Below, piece by piece: positions 8,736-18,342 of a DNA stretch of 64,000 bases (within the stretch, counting starts at the first letter, position 1; every line of letters begins with the position of its first letter). The notes beneath the pieces are model-generated. The model was not told where the DNA came from and did not search any database. It saw only the letters and a list, made by a program, of their open reading frames with translations. The position numbers were made by a program, and so were the translations under genes. Source of the DNA: Pseudorhodoplanes sinuspersici (lineage in GTDB: Bacteria; Pseudomonadota; Alphaproteobacteria; Rhizobiales; Xanthobacteraceae); NCBI RefSeq assembly GCF_002119765.1, contig NZ_CP021112.1, positions 4,644,501 to 4,708,500 on the forward strand, written 5' to 3'.

Positions 8736-10153
8736 GATACCTCGAACCAGGTCAGTGATTCACGGGATGGTTCCGATAAGGACCGGCGTTCGATAGCCCA
8801 TTTACCGGTGAGGTCGGCGACGAACGCGATCCGCGCCGTCTGCTGCGGACCCACCAAAAGTGTGTCGAGCCAGAACGGTTTCCAGCCGTCGTCCAGATTA
8901 TCGAGCAATCGGAACGTGTGCCCGTGCACGTGGATCACGTAGGCTTGGTCACCTGGATTGGCGAAGGTCAGTACCACGGGTTGATCTTTCCTGACCGAAA
9001 ATAGAGGTGCTCCAAGAGAGCTGGAGAGCTGATCCATCGGCATCCAGGAAACGTTGGTTCCTTGGTTGTTCGTCTTTGGGTTTGAGATTTTTTTCCTCTC
9101 CACGGAGGGCTTCGCTGGCAGCGGAGCCGCACCGAGCGCAAGCTGGACGCGAAGTGCATTTCGAAGATCGATGCGCGAGGGAAGCGGGTTCTGTGGCAAG
9201 GACTTAGGGGCGCCGCGTGATCCATTGCGAGAGGCGCCGCCCTCGATCGCGAACCGTGCAATCTGAACGCTTTGTCCGCCGCCGCTGTCGATCACGATCG
9301 GCACGGTGTCGCCTACGTCCTCAGCGATATCAACAAACAGGTCGATCCGATTGCCTGGTGCAATCACGACCTGGCTGTCGCGCGCGATGAAGGGCTCGGC
9401 CGGCTGGCCGTCGATTGCCACCACCCAGGCCGTCTGGTTCGACAAACTGACCGGGAGGAGACGGTTCACGGTAGCGTTGATCAGACGAAGGCGTATTCGC
9501 TCACCTCGCCGCGCCGGAATGGCAAGGTCACGCAGACCATTGGCGGTGAAGAGGAAGTGCTGTCCTGAGGCTGCAGAACCGCCGATATCACGCAACGATC
9601 CATTGTCATCAAGATTCCAGTCGTCGAGCACCAGCAGCACGTCATGGTCGACATCGACCGGTTCGCTCTCATCGACGATCACCGGCCCGTACAAGCCGCG
9701 CGCAAGCTGGCCTGCCAGCGCCGCATGATACCAGAAGGTTCCGGCATCCTTCGCGACGAAGCGATAGTCGAAGGATTGAACGGGTGCGACGGGCAGTTGG
9801 GTCAGATAGGGCGTCCCATCCATGGCATTCGGCACGCGCAGGCCGTGCCAATGGATCGTGGTCGGTTCAGCTCCATCGTTGATCAGCCGCGCCGTGAACT
9901 CCTGGCCGCGTCTGAGGCGTACCGTCGGCCCCGGGACAGTGCCACCATAGCCCATGATATTGGTCGCAGGCTGCTGCGGTCCACGGAGTCTGACTGATCC
10001 TGCTTTCGCCCGCAATTCGGCGATAGCCTCGGCTTGGGCCATGGCCTGACTCACGGCGCGTGATCCGCCGAGGATCGTCACCGTGGCCGATAGACTGGCG
10101 GCGGACACGAACGCACGGCGGGTGAGAGATTTCTGAAAAAAGGGGACTTTCAT
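8732..10153 (-). CDS. Tat-exported multicopper-oxidase-like cupredoxin protein with degraded copper sites
   Basis: A 473-residue, three-cupredoxin protein. The Tat signal LTRRAFVSAASLSATVTILGG (10-30) shows export in folded form. The first ligand motif HWHG (101-104) is intact. The second is WYHAA (141-145), where WYHSH/WYHPH is usual. The C-terminal HPxHxHGH motif is reduced to YVIHVHGH (405-412), and the last HCHxxxH region reads AIERRSLSEPS, so the type 1 copper Cys and its His neighbours are absent. It therefore probably cannot act as a blue copper oxidase, and resembles FtsP/SufI, a structural relative without copper. The ATG at 10153 follows AGGAG; upstream in-frame starts lack one. Confidence 0.85.
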   Translation of the reverse strand: MKVPFFQKSLTRRAFVSAASLSATVTILGGSRAVSQAMAQAEAIAELRAKAGSVRLRGPQQPATNIMGYGGTVPGPTVRLRRGQEFTARLINDGAEPTTIHWHGLRVPNAMDGTPYLTQLPVAPVQSFDYRFVAKDAGTFWYHAALAGQLARGLYGPVIVDESEPVDVDHDVLLVLDDWNLDDNGSLRDIGGSAASGQHFLFTANGLRDLAIPARRGERIRLRLINATVNRLLPVSLSNQTAWVVAIDGQPAEPFIARDSQVVIAPGNRIDLFVDIAEDVGDTVPIVIDSGGGQSVQIARFAIEGGASRNGSRGAPKSLPQNPLPSRIDLRNALRVQLALGAAPLPAKPSVERKKISNPKTNNQGTNVSWMPMDQLSSSLGAPLFSVRKDQPVVLTFANPGDQAYVIHVHGHTFRLLDNLDDGWKPFWLDTLLVGPQQTARIAFVADLTGKWAIERRSLSEPSRESLTWFEVS

Positions 10154-10284
10154 CGCCGCTCCTGGATCAACATTGCGAGGGCGGGCATGACCACCCATTT
10201 TTCTAGTGCTTGTTTCGACGCACATGTTATAAGCCGCGCCGCTCGGCCCAAACATGACCTGCAGTGCCGCGCGATGCCCTGCGC

Positions 10285-10369
<85 letters not shown>

Positions 10370-10437
10370 AAGCTGGGAACGGCCGAATTCAACAACATAT
10401 GCCGCTCCTGCGGCAACGAGGAACGAAGGCGATTACC

Positions 10438-11793
10438 ATGCAAGTGACCGAAACATTGTCCGACGGCTTGCGCCGCGAATTCAGCGTGGTGATTCCCGCC
10501 GGCGAGCTCGATAGCAAGGTCAGTGAGCGCCTGGATGCGATGAAGGACAAGGTCCGTATCAACGGCTTTCGTCCGGGCAAAGTGCCGACGGCACATCTGC
10601 GCCGCATGTACGGCCGCTCCGCAATGGCGGAGGCGATCGACGCAGCGATGCGCGATGTGAATTCGAAGATTGTTGCCGACAACAATTTCCGTCTGGCGAT
10701 GCAGCCGAAGGTGAACCTGCCCGAAGACGAGAAGGCGGTCGAGGACGTCATCAACGGCAAATCCGATCTCGCCTACACGGTCGAGATGGAAATTCTCGCG
10801 CCGATCGAATTGACGGATTTCAAGTCAATCGATGTTACGCGCCTCGTCACCGCAGTGAACGACGAGGAAGTCGACGAAGGCCTGAAGCGAATCGCAGATC
10901 AGAATCGTCCGTTTGCCGCGAAGGCTGAGGGTGCGAAGGCCGAGAAGGATGATCGCGTTACGATCTCGTTCGTGGGATCAATCGATGGCGTGCCGTTCGA
11001 CGGCGGTTCGGCCGACGATGTTGCCGTGAATATCGGATCGAATACCTTCATCCCAGGCTTCGAAGATCAGCTCGTCGGCATCACGGTTGGCGAGAATCGC
11101 AAGATCAACGTGACGTTCCCCGAAAACTATCCAGCCGCTCAATTGGCCGGAAAGGCGGCAGAGTTCGACGTCACTGCAAAGACGCTCGAGGCGCCGAGTG
11201 AGGTCAAGATCGACGACGAATTCGCCAAATCCTTAGGGATGGAGTCGCTCGACAAGCTGAAGGATGCCGTGCGCGAACGGATTCAGCGCGAGCACGATTC
11301 CGTGTCGAAGCAGCGCGTGAAGCGGGTGTTGTTCGACGCGCTCGACGAGCGTCACAAATTCCCGCTGCCGCCGGCTTTGGTCGAGCAGGAATTCAACAAT
11401 CTGTGGACAACGGCGACCGAAGAGCTGAAGCAGCAGGGCAGGACCTTCGAAGACGAGAACACGACCGAAGAGAAGGAGCGCGCCGAATATCAGCGCATTG
11501 CCGACCGTCGCGTTCGTCTCGGACTGCTCCTTGACGAAATCGCCCGCAGGAACAACATCAACGTGACGGACGAAGAGACGACACGCGCCATCGTGGAGCA
11601 TGTGCGGCAATATCCGGGGCGCGAGAAAGAACTTTGGGACATGTTCCGCAATAACCCGGAAGCAGTCGCCAGCATTCGTGCGCCGCTGATCGAGAACAAG
11701 GTGACGGACTTTATCCTCGCTCTTGCCAAGGTGAGCGACAAGACAGTGTCGCGCGAGGAATTGTACCGCAACGACGAAGAAGCGGCTGCTTGA
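10438..11793 (+). CDS. tig: Trigger factor
   Basis: A 451-residue ribosome-associated chaperone and peptidyl-prolyl isomerase. The N-terminal ribosome-binding domain has the signature NGFRPGKVP; the FKBP-type PPIase domain spans about 155-245 (DDRVTISFVGSIDGVPFDGG ... FIPGFEDQLVGITVGENRKINVTFPENY); the rest is the helical chaperone domain. The C-terminus is acidic (RNDEEAAA). The start ATG at 10438 (MQVTETLSDGL) is the family start; the longer in-frame reading would run through the tRNA gene. It is followed by clpP, clpX and lon on the same strand. Confidence 0.96.
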   Translation: MQVTETLSDGLRREFSVVIPAGELDSKVSERLDAMKDKVRINGFRPGKVPTAHLRRMYGRSAMAEAIDAAMRDVNSKIVADNNFRLAMQPKVNLPEDEKAVEDVINGKSDLAYTVEMEILAPIELTDFKSIDVTRLVTAVNDEEVDEGLKRIADQNRPFAAKAEGAKAEKDDRVTISFVGSIDGVPFDGGSADDVAVNIGSNTFIPGFEDQLVGITVGENRKINVTFPENYPAAQLAGKAAEFDVTAKTLEAPSEVKIDDEFAKSLGMESLDKLKDAVRERIQREHDSVSKQRVKRVLFDALDERHKFPLPPALVEQEFNNLWTTATEELKQQGRTFEDENTTEEKERAEYQRIADRRVRLGLLLDEIARRNNINVTDEETTRAIVEHVRQYPGREKELWDMFRNNPEAVASIRAPLIENKVTDFILALAKVSDKTVSREELYRNDEEAAA

Positions 11794-11881
11794 GTTACGA
11801 TTGATTAAGTGGGGACGTGCCCTACCTGTTGGGCGAACGTGATCGGAAGATGCGCCGCGATTCGCGGCGCTGGAGATGAAG

Positions 11882-12526
11882 ATGAGAGATCCAGTCAACA
11901 CTTACATGAACTATCTCGTGCCCATGGTGGTCGAGCAGACCAACCGTGGTGAGCGCTCGTACGACATTTATTCGCGGCTGCTGAAGGAACGCATCATCTT
12001 CGTGACCGGTCCGGTTGAAGACGGGATGGCGACGGTGATCGTCGCGCAATTGCTGTTCCTCGAAGCCGAGAATCCGAAGAAGGAAATCTCGATGTACATC
12101 AACTCGCCCGGCGGCGTAGTGACATCGGGCATGGCGATCTACGATACGATGCAATTCATCCGCCCGGCTGTCTCGACGCTTTGCATCGGGCAGGCGGCAT
12201 CGATGGGTTCGCTGTTGCTGGCGGCAGGTGAGAAGGACCTGCGCTTCGCTCTGCCGAATGCACGCATCATGGTTCACCAGCCGTCCGGCGGCTTCCAGGG
12301 CCAGGCGACCGACATCATGCTGCACGCTCAGGAGATTCTGAATCTCAAGAAGCGGCTGAACGAGATCTATATGAAGCATACCGGCCAGCCGCTGAAGAAG
12401 ATCGAGGATGCGCTGGAGCGCGATTACTTCCTGACGGCCGAGGCCTCCAAGGACTTCGGTCTGGTCGACAAGGTCATCGACAAGCGCATCGAGGACCCGC
12501 TGGCTGCCCCGGCTCCTAAAAGCTGA
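11882..12526 (+). CDS. clpP: ATP-dependent Clp protease proteolytic subunit
   Basis: A 214-residue ClpP with catalytic triad Ser107 (GQAASMGS), His132 (MVHQPSGG) and Asp181 (ERDYFLTA). It forms the tetradecameric protease chamber that pairs with ClpX or ClpA. The start is taken as ATG 11882 ([10 protein letters not shown]) because GGAG lies six bases before it; the ATG at 11876 directly abuts that GGAG. The gene sits between tig and clpX. Confidence 0.96.
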   Translation: MRDPVNTYMNYLVPMVVEQTNRGERSYDIYSRLLKERIIFVTGPVEDGMATVIVAQLLFLEAENPKKEISMYINSPGGVVTSGMAIYDTMQFIRPAVSTLCIGQAASMGSLLLAAGEKDLRFALPNARIMVHQPSGGFQGQATDIMLHAQEILNLKKRLNEIYMKHTGQPLKKIEDALERDYFLTAEASKDFGLVDKVIDKRIEDPLAAPAPKS

Positions 12527-12911
12527 GCCGCTGATTTTCCAGGGTTGATCGTTCAGGGTTGAATGACCCGATTAAGCGAATATTTGAGACAGCAGTCCTA
12601 GCTTTCAAGCTAAGGCTGGCTTTTGGGACAGTTTCAACACGACAATGGGTTCGGGAGGCGGATCGCGGCTTCCCGAATCGGACCGAAGAGGCCCATCATT
12701 TGGCCTCGGAACCGGTTCAAGGGCTCATTATCGTTAATGAATTCTTGATTATCGTGTCGCTAGCATGCTTCGCTAGACTGTCACAGAGGTTCAGGCCGGG
12801 GAGGAAGTTTGGGGCGGACTGTGCCCAGGGTGCCACGCTTTGGCCGCCTGACAGGTGTTAGGAAATGTGGGCGCCCGGTCGGTCGTTCACGCGGATGATA
12901 CGGAGATTGGA
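12527..12911 (+). other. Intergenic region between clpP and clpX (385 bases)
   Basis: No convincing gene is seen. A 100-codon open frame at 12559-12861 has no Shine-Dalgarno and no recognisable protein. The region contains an imperfect hairpin (TAGCTT-TC-AAGCTA at its core, near 12599-12612) and a perfect GAGGCC/GGCCTC dyad near 12688-12707. It is long enough to hold a separate clpX promoter, but I see no strong consensus. Confidence 0.5.
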
Positions 12912-14186
12912 ATGAGCAAGGTCGGCGGCAGCGATTCCAAGAACACGCTTTACTGTTCGTTCTGCGGGAAGAGCCAGCACGAAGTCCGCAAGTTGATCGC
13001 GGGACCGACCGTTTTCATCTGCGACGAGTGCGTTGAACTCTGCATGGATATCATCCGTGAAGAGAACAAATCCTCGCTGGTGAAATCGCGGGACGGCATC
13101 CCGACGCCAAAAGAAATCCGCAAGGTTTTGGACGATTACGTGATCGGCCAGGATCACGCGAAAAAGGTGCTCTCGGTCGCAGTCCATAATCACTACAAGC
13201 GGCTGAACCATCAGACCAAGCACAACGATGTTGAGCTGGCGAAATCGAACATCCTGCTGATCGGCCCGACTGGTTCGGGCAAGACACTGCTGGCGCAGAC
13301 GCTGGCGCGCATCCTGGATGTGCCGTTCACAATGGCCGATGCGACGACGCTGACCGAAGCCGGTTATGTCGGCGAGGATGTCGAGAACATCATCCTGAAG
13401 CTGTTGCAAGCGGCCGACTACAATGTCGAGCGCGCGCAGCGCGGCATCGTCTATATCGACGAAATCGACAAGATCTCGCGCAAGTCCGACAATCCTTCCA
13501 TCACGCGCGATGTGTCGGGTGAGGGCGTGCAGCAGGCCTTGCTCAAGATCATGGAAGGCACCGTGGCATCGGTGCCGCCGCAGGGCGGTCGCAAGCATCC
13601 GCAGCAGGAATTCCTGCAGGTCGACACCACCAACATCCTGTTCGTGTGCGGCGGCGCCTTTGCCGGCCTCGACAAGATCATCTCGGCGCGCGGCCGTTCG
13701 ACCTCGATCGGCTTCGGTGCGACCGTGCGCGCTCCGGAAGACCGCCGGGCCGGTGAGATCTTCCGCGAGGTCGAGCCGGAAGACTTGCTGAAATACGGTC
13801 TTATCCCCGAGTTCGTCGGCCGCCTGCCGGTTGTGGCGACGCTGGAAGATCTCGACGAAGCGTCATTGAAGAAGATCCTGGTCGAGCCGAAGAATGCGCT
13901 GGTGAAACAATACCAGCGTCTGTTCGAGATGGAGAACATCGATCTGACCTTCGCGGAGGAGGCGCTGGGCGCCATCTCCCGCAAGGCGATCGAGCGAAAA
14001 ACCGGGGCACGCGGCCTGCGGTCGATCATGGAAGGTATCCTGCTGGATACCATGTTCGATCTACCCAGCCTCGAAGGTGTGGAAGAGGTCGTCATTTCCC
14101 GCGAAGTGGTGGAGGGCACAGCGCGCCCACTCTACATCTACGCTGACCGCTCCGATCGAGCGGTGGATACGCCAGCGACGGCCTGA
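12912..14186 (+). CDS. clpX: ATP-dependent Clp protease ATP-binding subunit ClpX
   Basis: A 424-residue AAA+ unfoldase. The N-terminal zinc-binding domain has Cys15, Cys18, Cys37 and Cys40 (YCSFC ... ICDEC). Walker A is GPTGSGKT (118-125), Walker B is [10 protein letters not shown], and the pore loop GYVGEDVE and sensor region [12 protein letters not shown] are present, as is the C-terminal [15 protein letters not shown] segment with the [11 protein letters not shown] sensor 2. It feeds tagged substrates to ClpP. The ATG at 12912 follows GGAG; a longer frame from 12855 lacks support. Confidence 0.97.
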   Translation: MSKVGGSDSKNTLYCSFCGKSQHEVRKLIAGPTVFICDECVELCMDIIREENKSSLVKSRDGIPTPKEIRKVLDDYVIGQDHAKKVLSVAVHNHYKRLNHQTKHNDVELAKSNILLIGPTGSGKTLLAQTLARILDVPFTMADATTLTEAGYVGEDVENIILKLLQAADYNVERAQRGIVYIDEIDKISRKSDNPSITRDVSGEGVQQALLKIMEGTVASVPPQGGRKHPQQEFLQVDTTNILFVCGGAFAGLDKIISARGRSTSIGFGATVRAPEDRRAGEIFREVEPEDLLKYGLIPEFVGRLPVVATLEDLDEASLKKILVEPKNALVKQYQRLFEMENIDLTFAEEALGAISRKAIERKTGARGLRSIMEGILLDTMFDLPSLEGVEEVVISREVVEGTARPLYIYADRSDRAVDTPATA

Positions 14187-14517
14187 TTGTTCCAGCCTCG
14201 CTGTTGCGATATCCCTTTCAGAATCGCTTAGGCTTGCCGCACGATTGCGACAAGCTGGCGTCTTTCTTGCAAAGTCCGGTGGACGGAGCCGGAACAGCCG
14301 CTTCACTTGACACTCCCGCACCGCAGCGCCACCTAATGGAGGCGAACGGATAGCGTACGAAGAGTTCAGACTTTCATTCCGGGCGGGGTTCGTACCCACC
14401 CTCGTGTATGGCCAACGTGCCTTGACGGCCATGCTACCCTCCCGGCTCCTCGGCACTCTGGATGGTTGCGCCATGGCGGGCCGTTTGGAGGGGCACAAGA
14501 ACAAGGAATGACGGGCC
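14187..14517 (+). promoter_or_regulatory. Intergenic region before lon with a candidate promoter
   Basis: No gene is seen in these 331 bases. TTGACA at 14307-14312 is followed after 19 bases by CCTAAT at 14332-14337; the preceding C gives CTTGAC, as in alphaproteobacterial heat-shock promoters, but the spacing does not fit a sigma-32 site well. lon is translated from AAGGA a few bases before its ATG. Confidence 0.3.
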
Positions 14518-16947
14518 ATGACGACATCCAACAACAAGCCGCGCCCACCCCTGATCGCCGGAGAGACACGGGCTTATCCCGTGCTGCCTCTGCGTGATAT
14601 CGTCGTATTTCCGCACATGATCGTTCCGCTCTTCGTCGGCCGTGAAAAGTCGATCAAGGCGCTGGAAGAGGTCATGCGCTCCGACACGTTTATTCTTCTG
14701 GCGACGCAGAAGAATGCATCCGATGACGAGCCGGCAACCGACTCGATTTACGAGATCGGGACGCTCGCAAGCGTGCTGCAATTGCTGAAGCTGCCCGACG
14801 GCACCGTGAAGGTCCTGGTCGAAGGCGCACAGCGTGCGAAGGTTCTCAAATACACCGACCGCAGCGAATATTTCGAGGCGGACGCGGTCGTGCTCGATGA
14901 CAACCTCGGCGAGCGCGTGGAAGCCGAAGCGATGGCGCGCTCGGTCGTCACCGAGTTTGAGAATTACGTGAAGCTGAACAAAAAGGTGTCGCCGGAAGTG
15001 GTTGGCGTCGTTCAGCAGATCGAGGATCACGCCAAGCTCGCCGATACAATCGCGTCGCATCTGCAGGTGAAGATCGCCGACAAGCAGACGGTCCTCGAAA
15101 TCATGAGCGTGCCTGAGCGGCTCGAAAAGGTTCTGGGCCTGATGGAGAGCGAAATCTCCGTGCTGCAGGTCGAGAAGCGGATTCGTACGCGCGTGAAGCG
15201 TCAAATGGAGAAGACGCAGCGCGAGTATTATCTGAACGAGCAGATGAAGGCGATCCAGAAGGAGCTGGGCGACGAGGACGGCAAGGACGAACTCGCCGAA
15301 CTCGAAGACAAGATCAAGAAGACCAAGCTCTCGAAGGAAGCCCGAGAGAAGGCACAGCACGAATTGAAGAAGCTGCGGCAGATGTCTCCGATGTCAGCCG
15401 AAGCAACGGTCGTGCGCAACTATCTCGACTGGATGCTGTCGATCCCGTGGCAGAAGAAGACCAAGGTCAAGAAGGACCTCAAGGCCGCGCAGGAGATCCT
15501 CGATGCCGATCACTATGGCCTGGAGAAGGTCAAGGATCGCATCGTCGAGTATCTTGCCGTGCAGCAGCGGGCCAACAAGCTGACCGGTCCGATCCTGTGC
15601 CTCGTCGGGCCTCCCGGTGTCGGCAAGACCTCGCTCGGCAAGTCGATCGCGAAAGCGACGGGTCGCGAATTCGTGCGCGTCTCGCTCGGTGGCGTGCGCG
15701 ACGAAGCGGAGATCCGCGGTCACCGTCGCACGTATATCGGCTCGATGCCTGGCAAGATCATTCAGTCGATGCGCAAGGCCAAGTCGTCAAATCCGCTGTT
15801 CCTCTTGGACGAGATCGACAAGATGGGCGCCGATTTCCGCGGCGATCCGTCATCGGCTTTGCTCGAGGTGCTGGATCCTGAGCAGAACACGACCTTCAAC
15901 GACCATTACCTCGAGGTCGATTACGATCTCTCGGGTGTGATGTTCGTGACGACGGCCAATACGCTGAATATCCCTGCGCCTCTGATGGACCGCATGGAGC
16001 TGATCCGTATTGCCGGCTACACGGAGGAAGAGAAGCTCGAGATCTCGCGCAAGCACTTGATCCCGGCCGCGATTGCCAAGCATGGTCTGACCGCCAAGGA
16101 GTGGACGATCGACGATGAAGCTTTGCTTACCGTCATCCGCCGCTACACGCGGGAAGCCGGCGTGCGTAATCTCGAACGCGAGATTTCGACCCTGATCCGC
16201 AAGGCTGTGAAGGAACTGACTCTTTCGAAGAAGAAGTCGGTCGCCGTCACCGCCAAGGAGCTGGACGAATATCTCGGCGTGCCGAAGTATCGCTATGGCG
16301 AAGTCGAGGACGTGGACCAGATCGGTGTCGTCACCGGCTTGGCCTGGACCGACGTCGGCGGCGAGCTCTTGACCATCGAAGGCGCGATGATGCCCGGCAA
16401 GGGCAAGATGACCGTCACCGGCAACCTGCGCGATGTGATGAAGGAATCGATCTCGGCTGCCGCGTCCTACGTGCGGTCGCGGTCCATTGCCTTCGGCATC
16501 GAGCCGCCGCTGTTCGACAGGCGTGACATCCACGTGCACGTGCCGGAAGGTGCGACGCCCAAGGATGGCCCCTCAGCGGGCGTCGCAATGGTCACGGCGA
16601 TCGTTTCGGTGATGACCGGTATCCCGGTTCGCAAGGATGTCGCCATGACCGGCGAGATCACGCTGCGCGGTCGTGTACTGCCGATCGGCGGCCTCAAGGA
16701 GAAGCTGTTGGCCGCCTTGCGTGGCGGCATCAAGACGGTGCTGATCCCGGAGGAAAACGCTAAGGACCTCGCGGATATCTCGCAGAACGTGAAGAGCGGA
16801 CTCGAGATCGTTCCGGTGTCCCGTATGGACGAAGTTCTGGCCCGCGCCCTGGTGCGCAAGCCCGAACCCATCCAGTGGGAAGAGCCCGTGACCAAGCCGG
16901 CCGACAAGGTCTCCGAAGACGAAGCTGCGGCCCTCCGAGCTCACTAA
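14518..16947 (+). CDS. lon: ATP-dependent Lon protease
   Basis: An 809-residue LonA. The N-terminal substrate domain starts at [26 protein letters not shown]; a coiled-coil helix around 215-280 ([17 protein letters not shown]) precedes the AAA+ domain with Walker A GPPGVGKT (364-371) and [11 protein letters not shown]. The C-terminal protease domain has the Ser-Lys dyad Ser686 (DGPSAGVAM) and Lys729 (GGLKEKLL). It degrades misfolded proteins and, in Alphaproteobacteria, regulators such as DnaA and CcrM (family knowledge). It ends the tig-clpP-clpX-lon cluster and is followed by a strong terminator. Confidence 0.98.
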   Translation: MTTSNNKPRPPLIAGETRAYPVLPLRDIVVFPHMIVPLFVGREKSIKALEEVMRSDTFILLATQKNASDDEPATDSIYEIGTLASVLQLLKLPDGTVKVLVEGAQRAKVLKYTDRSEYFEADAVVLDDNLGERVEAEAMARSVVTEFENYVKLNKKVSPEVVGVVQQIEDHAKLADTIASHLQVKIADKQTVLEIMSVPERLEKVLGLMESEISVLQVEKRIRTRVKRQMEKTQREYYLNEQMKAIQKELGDEDGKDELAELEDKIKKTKLSKEAREKAQHELKKLRQMSPMSAEATVVRNYLDWMLSIPWQKKTKVKKDLKAAQEILDADHYGLEKVKDRIVEYLAVQQRANKLTGPILCLVGPPGVGKTSLGKSIAKATGREFVRVSLGGVRDEAEIRGHRRTYIGSMPGKIIQSMRKAKSSNPLFLLDEIDKMGADFRGDPSSALLEVLDPEQNTTFNDHYLEVDYDLSGVMFVTTANTLNIPAPLMDRMELIRIAGYTEEEKLEISRKHLIPAAIAKHGLTAKEWTIDDEALLTVIRRYTREAGVRNLEREISTLIRKAVKELTLSKKKSVAVTAKELDEYLGVPKYRYGEVEDVDQIGVVTGLAWTDVGGELLTIEGAMMPGKGKMTVTGNLRDVMKESISAAASYVRSRSIAFGIEPPLFDRRDIHVHVPEGATPKDGPSAGVAMVTAIVSVMTGIPVRKDVAMTGEITLRGRVLPIGGLKEKLLAALRGGIKTVLIPEENAKDLADISQNVKSGLEIVPVSRMDEVLARALVRKPEPIQWEEPVTKPADKVSEDEAAALRAH

Positions 16948-16971
16948 CTTCGGTTAGCAGGATTTGAGCTA

Positions 16972-17008
16972 CAAACGGCGGCGCCCAAAGCGCCGCCGTT
17001 TGATTTTT
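16972..17008 (+). terminator. Intrinsic terminator of lon
   Basis: A perfect 13-bp stem, CAAACGGCGGCGC (16972-16984) with GCGCCGCCGTTTG (16990-17002), loop CCAAA, followed by ATTTTT. Confidence 0.93.
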
Positions 17009-17070
17009 CTGATCATGCAGCGTATTCAGCCGCTGCGCTGCGCCGGCGAGCCGCCGGACGATAGCTGCCA

Positions 17071-17146
17071 GGGCGGTTAGCTCAGCTGGCAGAGCATCTC
17101 GTTTACACCGAGAGGGTCGGCGGTTCGATCCCGTCACCGCCCACCA
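17071..17146 (+). tRNA. tRNA-Val(UAC)
   Basis: Acceptor GGGCGGT pairs with ACCGCCC; the anticodon stem TCTCG/CGAGA holds the loop TTTACAC with anticodon TAC at 17104-17106; the T-loop GGTTCGATCCC and encoded CCA are present. It lies between lon and the iron-uptake block. Confidence 0.97.
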
Positions 17147-17301
17147 TTTCCGTTTCACCTCAAAATCTGAACGGCGCTTTTGAGCGGCCTTCCGTCCGAA
17201 GGGAATGGCACGCCTGCAACGTAGGGGCCATGCATCTCATATTTGCAACTTTAAATATATGGTGTTAAGGTTTTAACACGCAACAGTTGTGGAGGGATCA
17301 A

Positions 17302-18111
17302 ATGACAATTGGCGTTCGTCCAGACCTCGTTACGTCGCTCAGCGTTATCAGGGGCGATGTTGTCCATCACTTAGTGGGAATCAGCCGCTATCGCGCCCTG
17401 CGAAGCATTGAACAAACGATGGCGGATATCGCCGAATTTCAGGATCTGGTGACGCCGCTTCGCGACGTCCGGGAAGAGATCGAGCGGCAATTGCAGGAGA
17501 CCAGGGAATATCGCGCGCTCTGTGCCATCGACAATATCGTCCCCCAACTGGCCGATGTGCTGGCTTTTCTCGATGAAAACTCAAATGTCGACATGCCATC
17601 ACCCGGCACCGAACAGGTTGTGGCGGAGCCAGATCCCGTAACGTCTTCCGATATACAAATCGTTGCTGCAGACGCGCGCGCTGATGAGTTGGCAGTGGCG
17701 GAAGAGATTGTGGAGCTTGTCGATAGCGGACACGTGGTTTCAGAGCCTCAAGGCGTCACCATTAATCCTGTGAGTCGCAATACAGAGCCGTCGGCTGTTC
17801 CGCCTGAGGACGTTTCTGAACTGCTGGATGCTCCGTTCCCAATCGCGCGCGACGACATGTCTGAGGATGTCGTGTCTGGGCCGCAGCATGTTCCGGCAAC
17901 GGCAGACGCCAGCCCGCCAGCTTCGGATCACTCTGCCGAAGAAACGGCATCACCGCCGGTCGCAACGCTCGCCTACAACCTTGCCAATATGCTGGTTCAA
18001 TCGCTGCCGCCCGCCACAAGCGATGCGAAAACCGCACCGGTTGATACGCAAGCCGGTTTGGCAGCGACAACACATGCCGATCACGCGGTGCAGGAAGGCA
18101 GGGCGGCATAA
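17302..18111 (+). CDS. Unknown protein with a duplicated YRAL motif; stop codon followed by more in-frame coding sequence
   Basis: A 269-residue protein I do not recognise. The N-terminal 95 residues are helical and contain two related units, SRYRALRSIEQTMADIAEF and REYRALCAIDNIVPQLADV (YRAL-x-x-I repeats about 45 residues apart). The remainder is acidic, Pro/Ala-rich and likely disordered. Nothing suggests export. The ATG at 17302 follows GGAGGGA, so translation initiation looks real. The TAA at 18109-18111 lies in the four-base loop (ATAA) of a perfect 9-bp hairpin (18099-18120), and the frame stays open for 57 more codons beyond it; see the next entry. It stands alone between tRNA-Val and the convergent tonB gene. 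Confidence 0.7.
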   Translation: MTIGVRPDLVTSLSVIRGDVVHHLVGISRYRALRSIEQTMADIAEFQDLVTPLRDVREEIERQLQETREYRALCAIDNIVPQLADVLAFLDENSNVDMPSPGTEQVVAEPDPVTSSDIQIVAADARADELAVAEEIVELVDSGHVVSEPQGVTINPVSRNTEPSAVPPEDVSELLDAPFPIARDDMSEDVVSGPQHVPATADASPPASDHSAEETASPPVATLAYNLANMLVQSLPPATSDAKTAPVDTQAGLAATTHADHAVQEGRAA

Positions 18112-18285
18112 GCCGCCCTGCAGCGCTCGATTGCGTCCGAGTTCACGGATATCAAGAATCGAATTCATGACCTGAAAGCACCGCCAGCGCAGCATGAGTT
18201 CAACGAGCCGGCTCCGGCCCCCGACAACGATCGGAATCTGGAGCCGAAATGGCTTGGCGGAATTTTCGGAAACGGGAAGGCTTGA
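18112..18285 (+). pseudogene. In-frame continuation of the unknown gene beyond its stop codon
   Basis: Directly after the TAA the same frame reads AALQRSIASEFTDIKNRIHDL and ends 57 codons later with ...KWLGGIFGNGKA and TGA at 18283-18285. The first part resembles an amphipathic helix (IASEFTDIKNRIHDLKAP) and the last part a conserved-looking Gly/Trp tail, so this is probably the original C-terminus, cut off by a nonsense change, or reached by readthrough, or split by a sequencing error. No start codon or ribosome site of its own is evident. Confidence 0.55.
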
Positions 18286-18342
18286 TCCTAAGCGATCAAG
18301 CAATTGTTGAATGCATCCCGCCGATAGTCGTGGCCTCGCGTA

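Noticed and set aside
12559-12861. 100-codon frame between clpP and clpX
   Set aside because: No ribosome site, no domain and irregular composition; treated as non-coding.
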